Made by a program: the position numbers and the translations under genes. From UBA3941 sp002385665 (GTDB taxonomy: Bacteria; Bacillota; Clostridia; Caldicoprobacterales; UBA3941), in contig JBMNFJ010000012.1 in NCBI GenBank assembly GCA_050949255.1, positions 1 through 64,000 on the forward strand: a stretch of 64,000 bases of DNA, written 5' to 3'. The notes below the pieces were generated by a model that saw only the letters and a program-made list of their open reading frames with translations, was not told where the DNA came from and did no database searches. How positions within the stretch are numbered: the first letter of the stretch is position 1; each line of letters begins with the position of its first letter. Below are positions 8,029 through 14,614 of the stretch, piece after piece.

Positions 8029-9123
8029 TCATTGCTTTTTGACTCCCTTTAAGGCCTCATTAAGTTCCTCTCCCCCTAACGGGTTTAGAGCCACAGCCTG
8101 CGGCAACGACCAGTCTCTGATATCCCTAGACCACCTTAAAGGGTTCCTAGCCTTAGCTGATTCGTAGACTCTAATACGGTTTTCTATGATCTTTCTATCC
8201 AGGCCATAGTGCCTTTGATGAGGGGTTATGAAGTTTATGCCGCTATGTAAGTGTTCAAAATTATACCACCTTACAAACCTTTGCACCCATTCCCTAGCCT
8301 CTACAAGGGTTTTAAAACCTTTAAAGGGGTACTCTGGGCGGTATTTCATTGTTTTAAATAGTGATTCTGAGTATGGATTATCGTTACTCACCCTGGGCCT
8401 TGAAAAGGAACTCTGGACCCCTAATTTTTCTAAAGTAGCCAGAAAGGTTGCGGCTTTCATGGGGCTCCCGTTATCTGAATGCAATACCAATGGCTTTCCC
8501 TGGATGCCTTGGGATAAAACTGCCTTTCTAACCAGCTGCTCGGCATATTCGGCCTTTTCAGTCTCCCAGACCTCATAGGCGACTATAAACCGGCTAAACA
8601 TGTCGACTACTAGGTATAGCTTAAAATATCGGCCTTTAACGGCGGCACTTAACCATGTGATGTCCCAGGTCCATATTTCATTGGGACCATATGCTATGTG
8701 GGTAGGGGGTTCCCTTCTTGCAGGCATTTTGCTGCGACCTCTATGAGCATCCATTTTTTCTTCCTTTAAGATGCGATGGAATGTTGACTCCGATGCAATA
8801 TATTCGCCTCTATCCGCGAGTGCGGGAACAATTTTACATGGGGGTAAATCCGCATATTCCGGGCTATTAGCTACTTCAATAACCCTTGCGCGTTCTTTCT
8901 CTGTTAACTTATTTTTAGGTGAAGGTCGTTTAGTGATAGGCCTTTGATCCTCTTTTATTTGGCCACTATCCGTTCCCACCCACCTTTGATAGGTACGAAC
9001 GCTGATGCCAAGCTCCCTACAGGCAGGTTCCAGCCTGGCCCCGGATGCCCTTGCTTCATCAATCAGCTTTACTGCTTTTGCGCGATCTGGGGCGCTGATT
9101 AGTCTTCCTCGTGGTCCCCCCAA
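8029..9123 (-). CDS. IS3-family transposase OrfB (integrase core)
   Basis: The 364-residue frame has an N-terminal helix-turn-helix (LEPACRELGISVRTYQRWVG), then the rve catalytic core with aspartates in IWTWDITWL and LVLHSDNGSPM and the glutamate in NDNPYSESLFKTMKYRP. The C-terminus is GINFITPHQRHYGLD, typical for the family. The nominal start is a TTG inside orfA. More likely OrfB is made as an OrfAB fusion: a run of seven A followed by G (in codons for RKKA of orfA) is a classic -1 slippery site, and the -1 frame is open from there into orfB. It supplies transposase for element B. Confidence 0.9.
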   Translation of the reverse strand: MGGPRGRLISAPDRAKAVKLIDEARASGARLEPACRELGISVRTYQRWVGTDSGQIKEDQRPITKRPSPKNKLTEKERARVIEVANSPEYADLPPCKIVPALADRGEYIASESTFHRILKEEKMDAHRGRSKMPARREPPTHIAYGPNEIWTWDITWLSAAVKGRYFKLYLVVDMFSRFIVAYEVWETEKAEYAEQLVRKAVLSQGIQGKPLVLHSDNGSPMKAATFLATLEKLGVQSSFSRPRVSNDNPYSESLFKTMKYRPEYPFKGFKTLVEAREWVQRFVRWYNFEHLHSGINFITPHQRHYGLDRKIIENRIRVYESAKARNPLRWSRDIRDWSLPQAVALNPLGGEELNEALKGVKKQ

Positions 9124-9605
9124 ATCGCTTGGGCTTTTTTTCGCAGCACCAGTAGTGCGGCAGCCTCTGCCAATGCTTTTTCTTTCCGCCGTAGCTCTCT
9201 TTCAAGGCTTTTGGTCTTCTGTTTCTCTTCCCTAAGGTCCTCTTCCAGTTTGAAAGGGTCCTTGGAATTTGATGCGTTCGCTTTTATACATTGGTCGCGC
9301 CATGCTTTGACATCCTCTACGAATAATCCCTTTCTGCGGCAATAGGCGGCTAGCTCTTGTTCGGTAAGGGTAGAGGTTTCTAATACTACATGAAATTTAT
9401 CTTTAGGACTCCATCTCTTGGTGGGCTTCGGGGTACCTGAGTCGTTGGCCTTGGTCCTACGCCACGTGTATATGGCAGTCCTAGAAATTCCTAGCTCTTC
9501 TGCAAGGCTTGATACCGTATCTTTTGTTGGCGGCTCTAGTCTTTTTAAAACTGATTCTTTGAATTCAGCTGTATAGCGTCTTCTACCTTTATTTGTTTTA
9601 GACAT
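9099..9605 (-). CDS. IS3-family OrfA (helix-turn-helix protein)
   Basis: The 168-residue protein starts MSKTNKGRRRYTAEFKESVL and carries a transposase-type helix-turn-helix (VSSLAEELGISRTAIYTWRR), a second HTH-like segment (LAAYCRRKGLFVEDVKAWRD) and a C-terminal leucine-zipper-like coiled coil rich in E, K and L. That is the layout of IS3-family OrfA proteins, which bind the element ends and regulate OrfAB. It overlaps orfB by 25 bases and contains the A-rich slippery site for a -1 frameshift. AAGGAGATAG precedes the ATG. Confidence 0.88.
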   Translation of the reverse strand: MSKTNKGRRRYTAEFKESVLKRLEPPTKDTVSSLAEELGISRTAIYTWRRTKANDSGTPKPTKRWSPKDKFHVVLETSTLTEQELAAYCRRKGLFVEDVKAWRDQCIKANASNSKDPFKLEEDLREEKQKTKSLERELRRKEKALAEAAALLVLRKKAQAIWGDHEED

Positions 9606-9801
9606 AATCTATCTCCTTAGGCGTTATCGTATTTCTATTGTATACTAGCGTACAATATTTTTCTATATGACAACTAGCCTAACACATAGGGTATTGCATA
9701 TAGGCGTCAAAATCCACCTTAGCGTCAAAGAGTAGACAACGTTTATTCAGAAAATAAAATTTCTCACGGGTATTCAAATCATTTTTAGCATTCCGTACTT
9801 G

Positions 9802-9966
9802 TTAAGGAATCAGATTGCGTAAATCTTTATTGATAGAGCGAGCTAGTTTTGAATCGTCTTGTTCCACTATTCTAGCCATTTCAAACAAATCGGATACCGC
9901 CTGATATTCGTTGGGTTTTTCCCTGATAATATCAAATAATTTATTTATTATATTTAAATTGTTCAT
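9802..9966 (-). CDS. Small protein of 54 residues, unknown function
   Basis: The frame begins MNNLNIINKLFDIIREKP and ends NKDLRNLIP. AGAGGTG lies seven bases before the ATG, and the composition (amphipathic helices, many N, I, D and K) looks like a real protein, not a chance frame. I recognise no domain. It stands between IS3 element B and a degenerate small membrane-protein gene. The stretch 9690-9801 and the region 9967-10100 on either side hold no other gene that I can support. Confidence 0.45.
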   Translation of the reverse strand: MNNLNIINKLFDIIREKPNEYQAVSDLFEMARIVEQDDSKLARSINKDLRNLIP

Positions 9967-10109
9967 GAAAAAAGCACCTCTCTATTGAAAGGCGCTCATT
10001 GGCACTCTAATTTGTTTTATTTCTTATATTTTACTTTTACAAGTTCGTGTTTATAATAATTTTTGCTTTTACCATGCTCTTCATTAAATTCTAAGTATTG
10101 CGTTTTTAC

Positions 10110-10438
10110 TTATTCTGAACTCTTTCGTAGCCCCCTGTGGAAGGTAGCTATTATAACCACCCTCATACGAACCACGTCTGACGCCCCGTATCGAACTACA
10201 TTTAAAAACCATCTCTACATCCGCTCAATGCCGTAATTGGTGTTGTTTGTAATCTCATAAATATATTGAGTGTCTTCCACACCATTCAAGTTGAGTGACA
10301 TACTCGAATGCCTATAAACACAACCGTCAAATCACGTTCCCATGCTGTAGATTTGTAATGAAACCAAAGGAGGACTATAGCCAAAGCAAGCAGTAAACCA
10401 ATAATCCAAAGTTTATACTTTTTTATAATGGCTCCCAT
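10110..10438 (-). pseudogene. Small membrane or exported protein, frameshifted
   Basis: The frame opens at an ATG at 10438 with AGGAG eight bases upstream and encodes MGAIIKKYKLWIIGLLLALA followed by more hydrophobic residues, a signal anchor. It then runs into an out-of-place ending (FIGIRVCHST, stop at 10286). Directly downstream another frame continues with DTQYIYEITNNTNYGIE, which looks like the continuation of a secreted beta-rich domain, before stops appear. I read this as one short exported protein gene broken by at least one frameshift. I do not recognise the family. If the short version is real, it is a 50-residue single-span membrane protein. Confidence 0.4.
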
Positions 10439-10480
10439 CAGACCATCTCCTTTTTTTTTTGATTTCATTATATCACAAAA

Positions 10481-10826
10481 TTACGCTTCTTTGGCTAAAT
10501 TATACCAGCTTGACCTACTGATTCCTAATTTTTTTTATAGCTTCTGCTACGGTGATCTTACCCTCTTTTTGTTTTTTGAGGAAATTTTTGAATTGCGGTA
10601 CTTCTAAAGGGGGCCTACCCTCACGATAACCTTCTTTTTGTCTAGCAATCGCTTTACCTTCCATGGTTCTCTCGACAATACTGTCTCTTTCAAATTCAGC
10701 AAAAGCAAATAACATTGTAATCATTAACTTACCCATAGGGGTATTGTCAGCCCGCCCCATATTAAGTATTTCGATGATCACTCCCCTATCATGAAGCTCT
10801 TGAACCAGCTTGGCACCGGATTAACC
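10481..10826 (-). pseudogene. Tn3-type resolvase/invertase, 5' end lost and 3' frameshifted
   Basis: The remaining frame encodes SGAKLVQELHDRGVIIEIL, then LMITMLFAFAEFERDSIVERTMEGKA, the helix that follows the catalytic core of small serine recombinases. The N-terminal catalytic half is absent because IS3 element C begins at about 10827. The C-terminal helix-turn-helix is knocked out of frame by an A run: in frame it stops as KKIRNQ, while one base shifted it reads KLGISRSSWYNLAKEA and ends at 10481, which is the expected HTH. So the gene carries two independent lesions. Confidence 0.75.
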
Positions 10827-10936
10827 CCCTTATTTTAGAGAAAAACTCTTAGATTCTCTTGCTATCATAGGATTGCTTAATATTCCGTTGCCAAGGTTCA
10901 CAAGTGTGCACACCCACGGATAATTTTTCAAGAATC

Positions 10937-11085
10937 CCTATTGACAACGAGCCTCTCGGGATGTGATTAACCAGCCGATGGGCCATCCGCAGAAATCCCC
11001 GTGGGTAATCCTTAAGGGTGCGGCTATGGGATTTGCGGCTGGCGCCATACCAGGCTATCACAACCCGCCACTCATAGTAAACAGT
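10937..11085 (-). repeat. Structured palindromic module C downstream of orfB
   Basis: It is the near-twin of module B: arms CCTATTGAC (10937-10945) and GTAAACAGT (11077-11085), a stem GGGATGTGAT (10958-10967) against ATCACAACCC (11057-11066), and the central CCGCAGAAATCCC against GGGATTTGCGG stem. One base pair in the long stem differs from B on both strands (A-T in B, G-C in C), a compensatory change. It lies 40 bases after the orfB stop. A 70-codon open frame at 10849-11061 crosses it and is considered a by-product of the stem. Confidence 0.65.
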
Positions 11086-11124
11086 ACTTAAAAATTTATC
11101 CTTACTCTTTGGGTAATCATAGTC

Positions 11125-12063
11125 CTATACCCTGACCACAGATGGCTGAATTTGTCCTGCTAACACGGCTAGATAGTATTCCGCCGGTGGCAAGTACTTT
11201 ATCGAAGAATGGATCCTTATATTGCAGTAATAGTCCATATATCCAACGATAGCCATGTATGCATGGGCGTAGGTTTCAAACTCATTGCTGGATAGACAAT
11301 CATCCTCCAATATCCGATGAAACGCTTCTATATGAGCATTTTTATTGGGTGTATTTACAGGAATCCTTTCGTGCCCGATCCCAAGTTCACTTAAGGCCTC
11401 TTCAAATACATGGCTTACAAATTGGGGACCATTATCAGAGCGCACTACCAAATTAGTTTCCTTTGGATCGATATTCCGGCGTTTTAAAGCGTTTTCCAAT
11501 GTGAATACGGCATCTTGCCCGGTACAACGAAGACCAATATGATAATCGATAATATTGCGATCTAGAACATCTATAAAAGAAAGGATATAAAAGAATCTGT
11601 CTTCGCCGGATATATATCCATACTTGATATCTACCTCCCAGAGCTGGTTAGGGGCTATAATCTTCCGATTACGGGCAATACACCTTGGATACTTGACCTT
11701 TATCTGCCTTTGAGGCTTTAAGATCCCTAGCTTGCTGCAAAGCCTGTAAACTTTCTTGTGGTTGATAATTAAATTGTATTTACGCTCTAGGATAATGTGA
11801 ATTTTATAATAGCCATAGCCAAAAGCTTCGCCTTCAATGAGCTCCATGATATATTCCTCTATTTGGCCATCGAATACCTTTTCACCCTTAGTAGTCAGGG
11901 AATAGCCCGGGATAGGCCTACCGCCTCCATACGCCCTATCTAGCCCTTTATTGGCTACCCGATAATAGTAGGTTGATGGATTAAGGTCAAGTATTGTGAA
12001 TACCTCTGAGGCATTGAAGCCAGTGTCTATATAGTCTTGTGCCGTTTCTACTTTATGGGTCAA
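11125..12063 (-). CDS. IS3-family transposase OrfB (integrase core)
   Basis: The 312-residue frame contains LDLNPSTYYYRVANK (the HTH_21-like N-terminal part), then the rve core with aspartates in LWEVDIKYGYI and LVVRSDNGPQF and glutamate in NKNAHIEAFHRILEDDCL, and ends with the typical IRIHSSIKYLPPAEYY. It overlaps orfA by four bases, with a TTG as the nominal start; an A run just upstream offers a possible frameshift site for an OrfAB fusion. It is close to the orfB fragment at 4677-5152. No lesion is visible. Confidence 0.9.
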   Translation of the reverse strand: MTHKVETAQDYIDTGFNASEVFTILDLNPSTYYYRVANKGLDRAYGGGRPIPGYSLTTKGEKVFDGQIEEYIMELIEGEAFGYGYYKIHIILERKYNLIINHKKVYRLCSKLGILKPQRQIKVKYPRCIARNRKIIAPNQLWEVDIKYGYISGEDRFFYILSFIDVLDRNIIDYHIGLRCTGQDAVFTLENALKRRNIDPKETNLVVRSDNGPQFVSHVFEEALSELGIGHERIPVNTPNKNAHIEAFHRILEDDCLSSNEFETYAHAYMAIVGYMDYYCNIRIHSSIKYLPPAEYYLAVLAGQIQPSVVRV

Positions 12064-12377
12064 AGTGCATTCGTTTTTTTTAATAGGTCGGATAGGATCT
12101 CTATTTCCAGCTCCTTTTTACCTACAATCGCCTTTAGCTGATGAATCTGTTTAAGTGCAGAATCAAGGTCTAATGGCTCTTGCGATAGGCTTTGGTATGG
12201 GATCAGTGCTTTTTTTTGTACTTCTTTGTATGGCTGATTCTTGCTGTCCCTAACCCATCGGCTTACAACGCCAGGATTAATATTATATTTGCGAGCAACT
12301 ACAGTAGCATTGCCTGTTTCTATGGCCTCTTTAACTAGTTTTTCTTTAAATGCTGCATCGTATCTTTTCTTCTGCAA
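12060..12377 (-). CDS. IS3-family OrfA (helix-turn-helix protein)
   Basis: The 105-residue protein begins MQKKRYDAAFKEKLVKEAIE and has a helix-turn-helix (ATVVARKYNINPGVVSRWVR) followed by a coiled-coil (ALKQIHQLKAIVGKKELEIEILSDLL), the standard OrfA layout. It ends KKTNAL at a TGA overlapping the orfB start. It would bind the terminal repeats of element C. Confidence 0.88.
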   Translation of the reverse strand: MQKKRYDAAFKEKLVKEAIETGNATVVARKYNINPGVVSRWVRDSKNQPYKEVQKKALIPYQSLSQEPLDLDSALKQIHQLKAIVGKKELEIEILSDLLKKTNAL

Positions 12378-12450
12378 TTGTCATTCCCCCCATCGATTTT
12401 AGTATATCATTGCATAGTGCAATTGTCTAAAGTAGTTAGGGGGCTAAAAG

Positions 12451-12687
12451 GATAAAATAATAAAAGATGAAGATATTCCGAATAAGGAAGAAGTAAAAGT
12501 TGGTATAGAAATTAATAAAAAGGCTTGTATTGGATGTAGCTTATGTGTTAAAACTTACCCTGAAGTATTTAAAATGGATGGGAAAAAAGCTTTTGTTAAG
12601 GATTATGATGAAGATACAGTAAATAAGGAAAAACTTAATGAAGCAGTAAAGGTTTGCCCAGTTAAGGCAATTGAAAGTGATTTATAG
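12451..12687 (+). pseudogene. [4Fe-4S] ferredoxin, 5' end cut by IS3 element C
   Basis: The frame encodes INKKACIGCSLCVKTYPEVFKM and, near the end, VKVCPVKAIESDL. C-x2-C-x2-C plus a distant CP is the ligand set of single-cluster bacterial ferredoxins; the position that often carries a fifth, disulfide-forming cysteine is tyrosine here. No start codon lies in frame: reading back there is only DKIIKDED and then a TAA at the insertion-sequence boundary. The frame also has about 15 residues more before the usual ferredoxin start, so the parent may have been a longer protein with a C-terminal ferredoxin domain. Confidence 0.75.
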
Positions 12688-12714
12688 ATTCATCAAACTA
12701 AAACCATGGATAAA

Positions 12715-12748
12715 GGCCGTGCCTAGATTTTATCTAGGCACGGTCTTT
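12715..12748 (+). terminator. Strong terminator after the ferredoxin fragment
   Basis: GCCGTGCCTAGAT pairs with ATCTAGGCACGGT around a three-base loop, giving a 13-bp perfect stem followed by TTTAT. It lies 28 bases after the ferredoxin stop. Confidence 0.75.
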
Positions 12749-12814
12749 ATCATTTTGTAGTAAATAAATATTAATCATACTTTATAAAGGCATCAGTGAA
12801 GCCAGCTTTTTTAG

Positions 12815-13008
12815 GATTAAGTCCGAATATTGGTGTAAAAAGATAATAATTTAAGCCGAGACTCTTGCCGCCGTTAAAATATAGTTGAAAAACAGACGTC
12901 AAAAAGAAGAGGATGAACCATGATTTAATTCAATATTACCATAACCGATAACTCTTACACGAATTATTTTTATCAAATGGCATAACTGAAATATTTTCTA
13001 AATTATAA
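12815..13008 (+). mobile_element. Decayed 5' end of an IS256-family element
   Basis: GATTAAGTCCGAATATTGG and the following 190 bases align with the left end, leader and first 25 codons of the intact element at 3116. The start codon region (AACCATGATTTAATTCAA) contains a TAA right after the ATG and several indels, and similarity stops abruptly near 13008. It is a dead remnant joined directly to the homing-endonuclease-like fragment. Confidence 0.75.
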
Positions 13009-13013
13009 ACCAC

Positions 13014-13231
13014 ATAAACACCAAGTCTCATATACATATACAGTACGATATAACGATGCTATAGAATTGCTAAACGAGATTGAACCCTACCTTGTTATCA
13101 CACAAAAAAAGTTAAGAGCGAAGTTAATCCTTACTGAATACAAGGCACTAACACCAAGGAATGGCAGATATTCACCGGAGTTACTAAAAGCCAAAGAGGA
13201 TTTCTATCAGAGATTCATATCCATAAAATAG
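13014..13231 (+). pseudogene. Homing-endonuclease-like (LAGLIDADG-type) C-terminal fragment
   Basis: The frame is open from the IS256 remnant to a TAG at 13231 and encodes HQVSYTYTVRYNDAIELLNE, then IEPYLVITQKKLRAKLIL and YKALTPRNGRYSPELLKAKE. The pattern of an aromatic strand, a helix ending in EIEPYLV, and a basic helix resembles the C-terminal half of LAGLIDADG homing endonucleases as I remember them; the LAGLIDADG motif itself would lie in the missing part. It sits 47 bases from the 3' end of the intron-bearing ssrA, on the opposite strand. The resemblance is by eye only. Confidence 0.5.
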
Positions 13232-13234
13232 GTA

Positions 13235-13272
13235 AAGGACTGTTAATTGATTATAATCAACTAACAGTCCTT
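13235..13272. terminator. Hairpin between ssrA and the convergent fragment
   Basis: AAGGACTGTTA (13235-13245) pairs perfectly with TAACAGTCCTT (13262-13272), extended by TTGAT/ATCAA inside. It starts seven bases beyond the tmRNA 3' end and should end transcription of ssrA, and perhaps of the convergent frame. The T run after it on the minus strand is weak. Confidence 0.6.
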
Positions 13273-13278
13273 ATCATT

Positions 13279-13939
13279 TGGTGGAGGCGAGGGGACACAT
13301 GAATCCATTGTTTCCAATGGTGCTGACTATGTCTTAAGCTCTTATCTGAGCTTCCCGGCGTATTATGAAAGCCATATTGTAGTATTGAGCTTCCATCCTA
13401 GTGCTTCATGTCCATGGGATGCGGATCTTTGATAAGTCCATCCCTGGATTTAGAAGCCTATGAGTCGATACAGAGCTGTTGGATTTCTCCACATACTCCT
13501 CGGCGTTGCCGTCGTCCAAGCCTTTATGGCCTGTCGTTACGGTTCCACCGATCAAGCCGGGTTTTCACTTGCAGATTGCTCTGCAAGGCGACTCTACTGA
13601 ATCGAACCCCTGTCCGAAGATATATCGGCGAAAGCATCTCCGAGCGCAGTCAGTGTATTGACATTCCCTCCACCGGACTCCCACTGACAGGATTCCGGCT
13701 TCAGTAGCTTCATAAATTCCGGCCTAACTCAAAGCTTTGTTAGGTTCGTTCCCCGCTAAATCGTCGCCTTATCCTGTAGCGCGGGCTCTACAGGTAAGAC
13801 GTAGCCGCATTAAGCAGCGGCTAAAGCGTAATTATCGTTGTTTGCGTTTAATTTTAAGTTCCAGGTTGTTGATGCGGCCCCGGAGTCCGCAGCTCGCTTC
13901 TCGCACCTCTATTATCCCCGTCGAAACCAGTACGCCCCC
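13279..13939 (-). ncRNA. ssrA: tmRNA, interrupted by a group I intron in the T-loop
   Basis: tmRNA rescues stalled ribosomes by acting as alanyl-tRNA and then as a short message. The 5' end GGGGGCG pairs with CGCCTCC before CCA, with the G3-U70 pair that defines alanine identity. The 5' part GTACTGGTTTCGACGGGG is typical. The tag frame (13845-13810) encodes ANNDNYALAAA and TAA. The T-arm, however, is split: exon 1 (13939-13601) ends GGGGTTCGAT and exon 2 (13295-13279) starts TCCCCTCGCC. Joining them restores a perfect T-arm (AGGGG, loop, CCCCT), and the product is 356 nt, a normal length. Without splicing the 3' end cannot be charged. smpB lies just upstream in the same direction. Confidence 0.95.
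13296..13600 (-). other. Group I self-splicing intron (305 nt) in ssrA
   Basis: Read on the minus strand: P1 forms between exon end CGAUUC and the internal guide GAGUCG, placing a U-G wobble at the splice site; P3 pairs CCCGGC (13561-13556) with GCCGGG (13359-13354); P8 is a perfect AAGCTC/GAGCTT hairpin (13353-13336); the S element AAGACATAGTC follows directly (13335-13325), matching the group I consensus; P9 is CCATTG-GAAA-CAATGG (13320-13305); the last intron base is G. A candidate R/P7 segment reads GCTCAATACTACAAT, followed by a small TATG/CATA hairpin, which would suit subgroup IA. The P7 pairing is not perfect by eye. No endonuclease is encoded inside. Confidence 0.88.
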
Positions 13940-14017
13940 ATATATTAAGCCCAAAATAGGGCTATGAAGACTAAACAGATAATAGAACTCGGAGTGTCGG
14001 TGTAGATCTATCCCTGG

Positions 14018-14485
14018 CTAAATCCTTTGGCTTTCCCTGAAAGCCCTGTCGATGTCCCTCTGGGCATCCCGACGGGCTATATCCTGGCGTCTGTCGTACT
14101 GCTTTTTACCTCGGGCTACAGCCAGTTCCACCTTTACCAGGTCACCTTTTAAATAGACCCTAAGGGGAATAAGGGTCAATCCCTTTTGCTGAACGTAGCC
14201 TAAAAGCCTGTTGATCTCCCTCTTATGGAGCAACAGTTTGCGGCTCCGCATCGGATCCTTGTTGGCTATGTTCCCCTTCTCGTAAGGGCTTATATGCATG
14301 TTGTTGACGAAAACTTCGCCATTTCTTATATCAGCATAACTATCCCTTAGATTTACCTTCCCAAGGCGTATAGACTTGACCTCGGTACCGGCCAGCACTA
14401 TGCCGGCCTCAAAGGTTTCCTCTATAAAATAATCATGCCTGGCTTTACGATTTTGGGCAATAACCTTTATACTGTCCTTAGCCAA
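14018..14485 (-). CDS. smpB: SsrA-binding protein SmpB
   Basis: The 155-residue protein binds the tRNA-like domain of tmRNA and delivers it to stalled ribosomes. It shows the family signatures IAQNRKARHDYFIEETFEAG, LAGTEVKSIRLGKVNLRDSY and the basic C-terminal tail KKQYDRRQDIARRDAQRDID. Translation probably starts at a TTG with AGGTG upstream. It lies 78 bases before ssrA in the same direction, so protein and RNA partner are made side by side, as in many Firmicutes. Length is normal and no lesion is seen. Confidence 0.97.
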   Translation of the reverse strand: MAKDSIKVIAQNRKARHDYFIEETFEAGIVLAGTEVKSIRLGKVNLRDSYADIRNGEVFVNNMHISPYEKGNIANKDPMRSRKLLLHKREINRLLGYVQQKGLTLIPLRVYLKGDLVKVELAVARGKKQYDRRQDIARRDAQRDIDRAFRESQRI

Positions 14486-14614
14486 TTCTTACACCTACTC
14501 CGATAAAATAACCCTATCTGCGACATGCGGCAAATAGGGAGATTTCTAGTTGCATAATAATATTAACACACCCATTATACTCTGTCAAGTACGCTGCAAT
14601 CCCTTGTTTTGTCC

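Larger units (their letters stand above)
7773..9690 (-). mobile_element. IS3-family insertion sequence B (ends approximate)
   Basis: The element holds overlapping orfA and orfB on the minus strand and a structured module downstream of orfB. The left limit is set where similarity with the equivalent part of element C begins (GGCACACGCACGG against TGCACACCCACGG). The right limit is a guess, just upstream of the orfA promoter region, because I could not find a matching inverted repeat. Its genes are clearly richer in G+C than the surrounding accessory DNA, suggesting a different source. It interrupts the DUF4357 gene on the left. Confidence 0.6.
10827..12446 (-). mobile_element. IS3-family insertion sequence C
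   Basis: The left end reads TTAACCCCCTTATTTTAGA and the right end, read inward, TTAGCCCCCTAACTACTTTAGA, which I take as the imperfect inverted repeats. Between them lie orfB and orfA on the minus strand and a structured module between the left end and orfB. The element cuts a resolvase gene on the left and a ferredoxin gene on the right. Those two halves do not belong to one gene, so a deletion or recombination must have followed insertion. Confidence 0.7.

Noticed and set aside
10849..11061. A 70-codon frame on the minus strand in IS3 element C
   Set aside because: It overlaps the palindromic module; the equivalent frame in module B is broken by stops although the stems are kept, so selection is on structure, not protein.
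13408..13707. Open frames of 60-99 codons inside the tmRNA/intron region
   Set aside because: They fall on the strand opposite ssrA, cross the exon-intron border, and the RNA structure fully explains the sequence. They are not an intron-encoded endonuclease.
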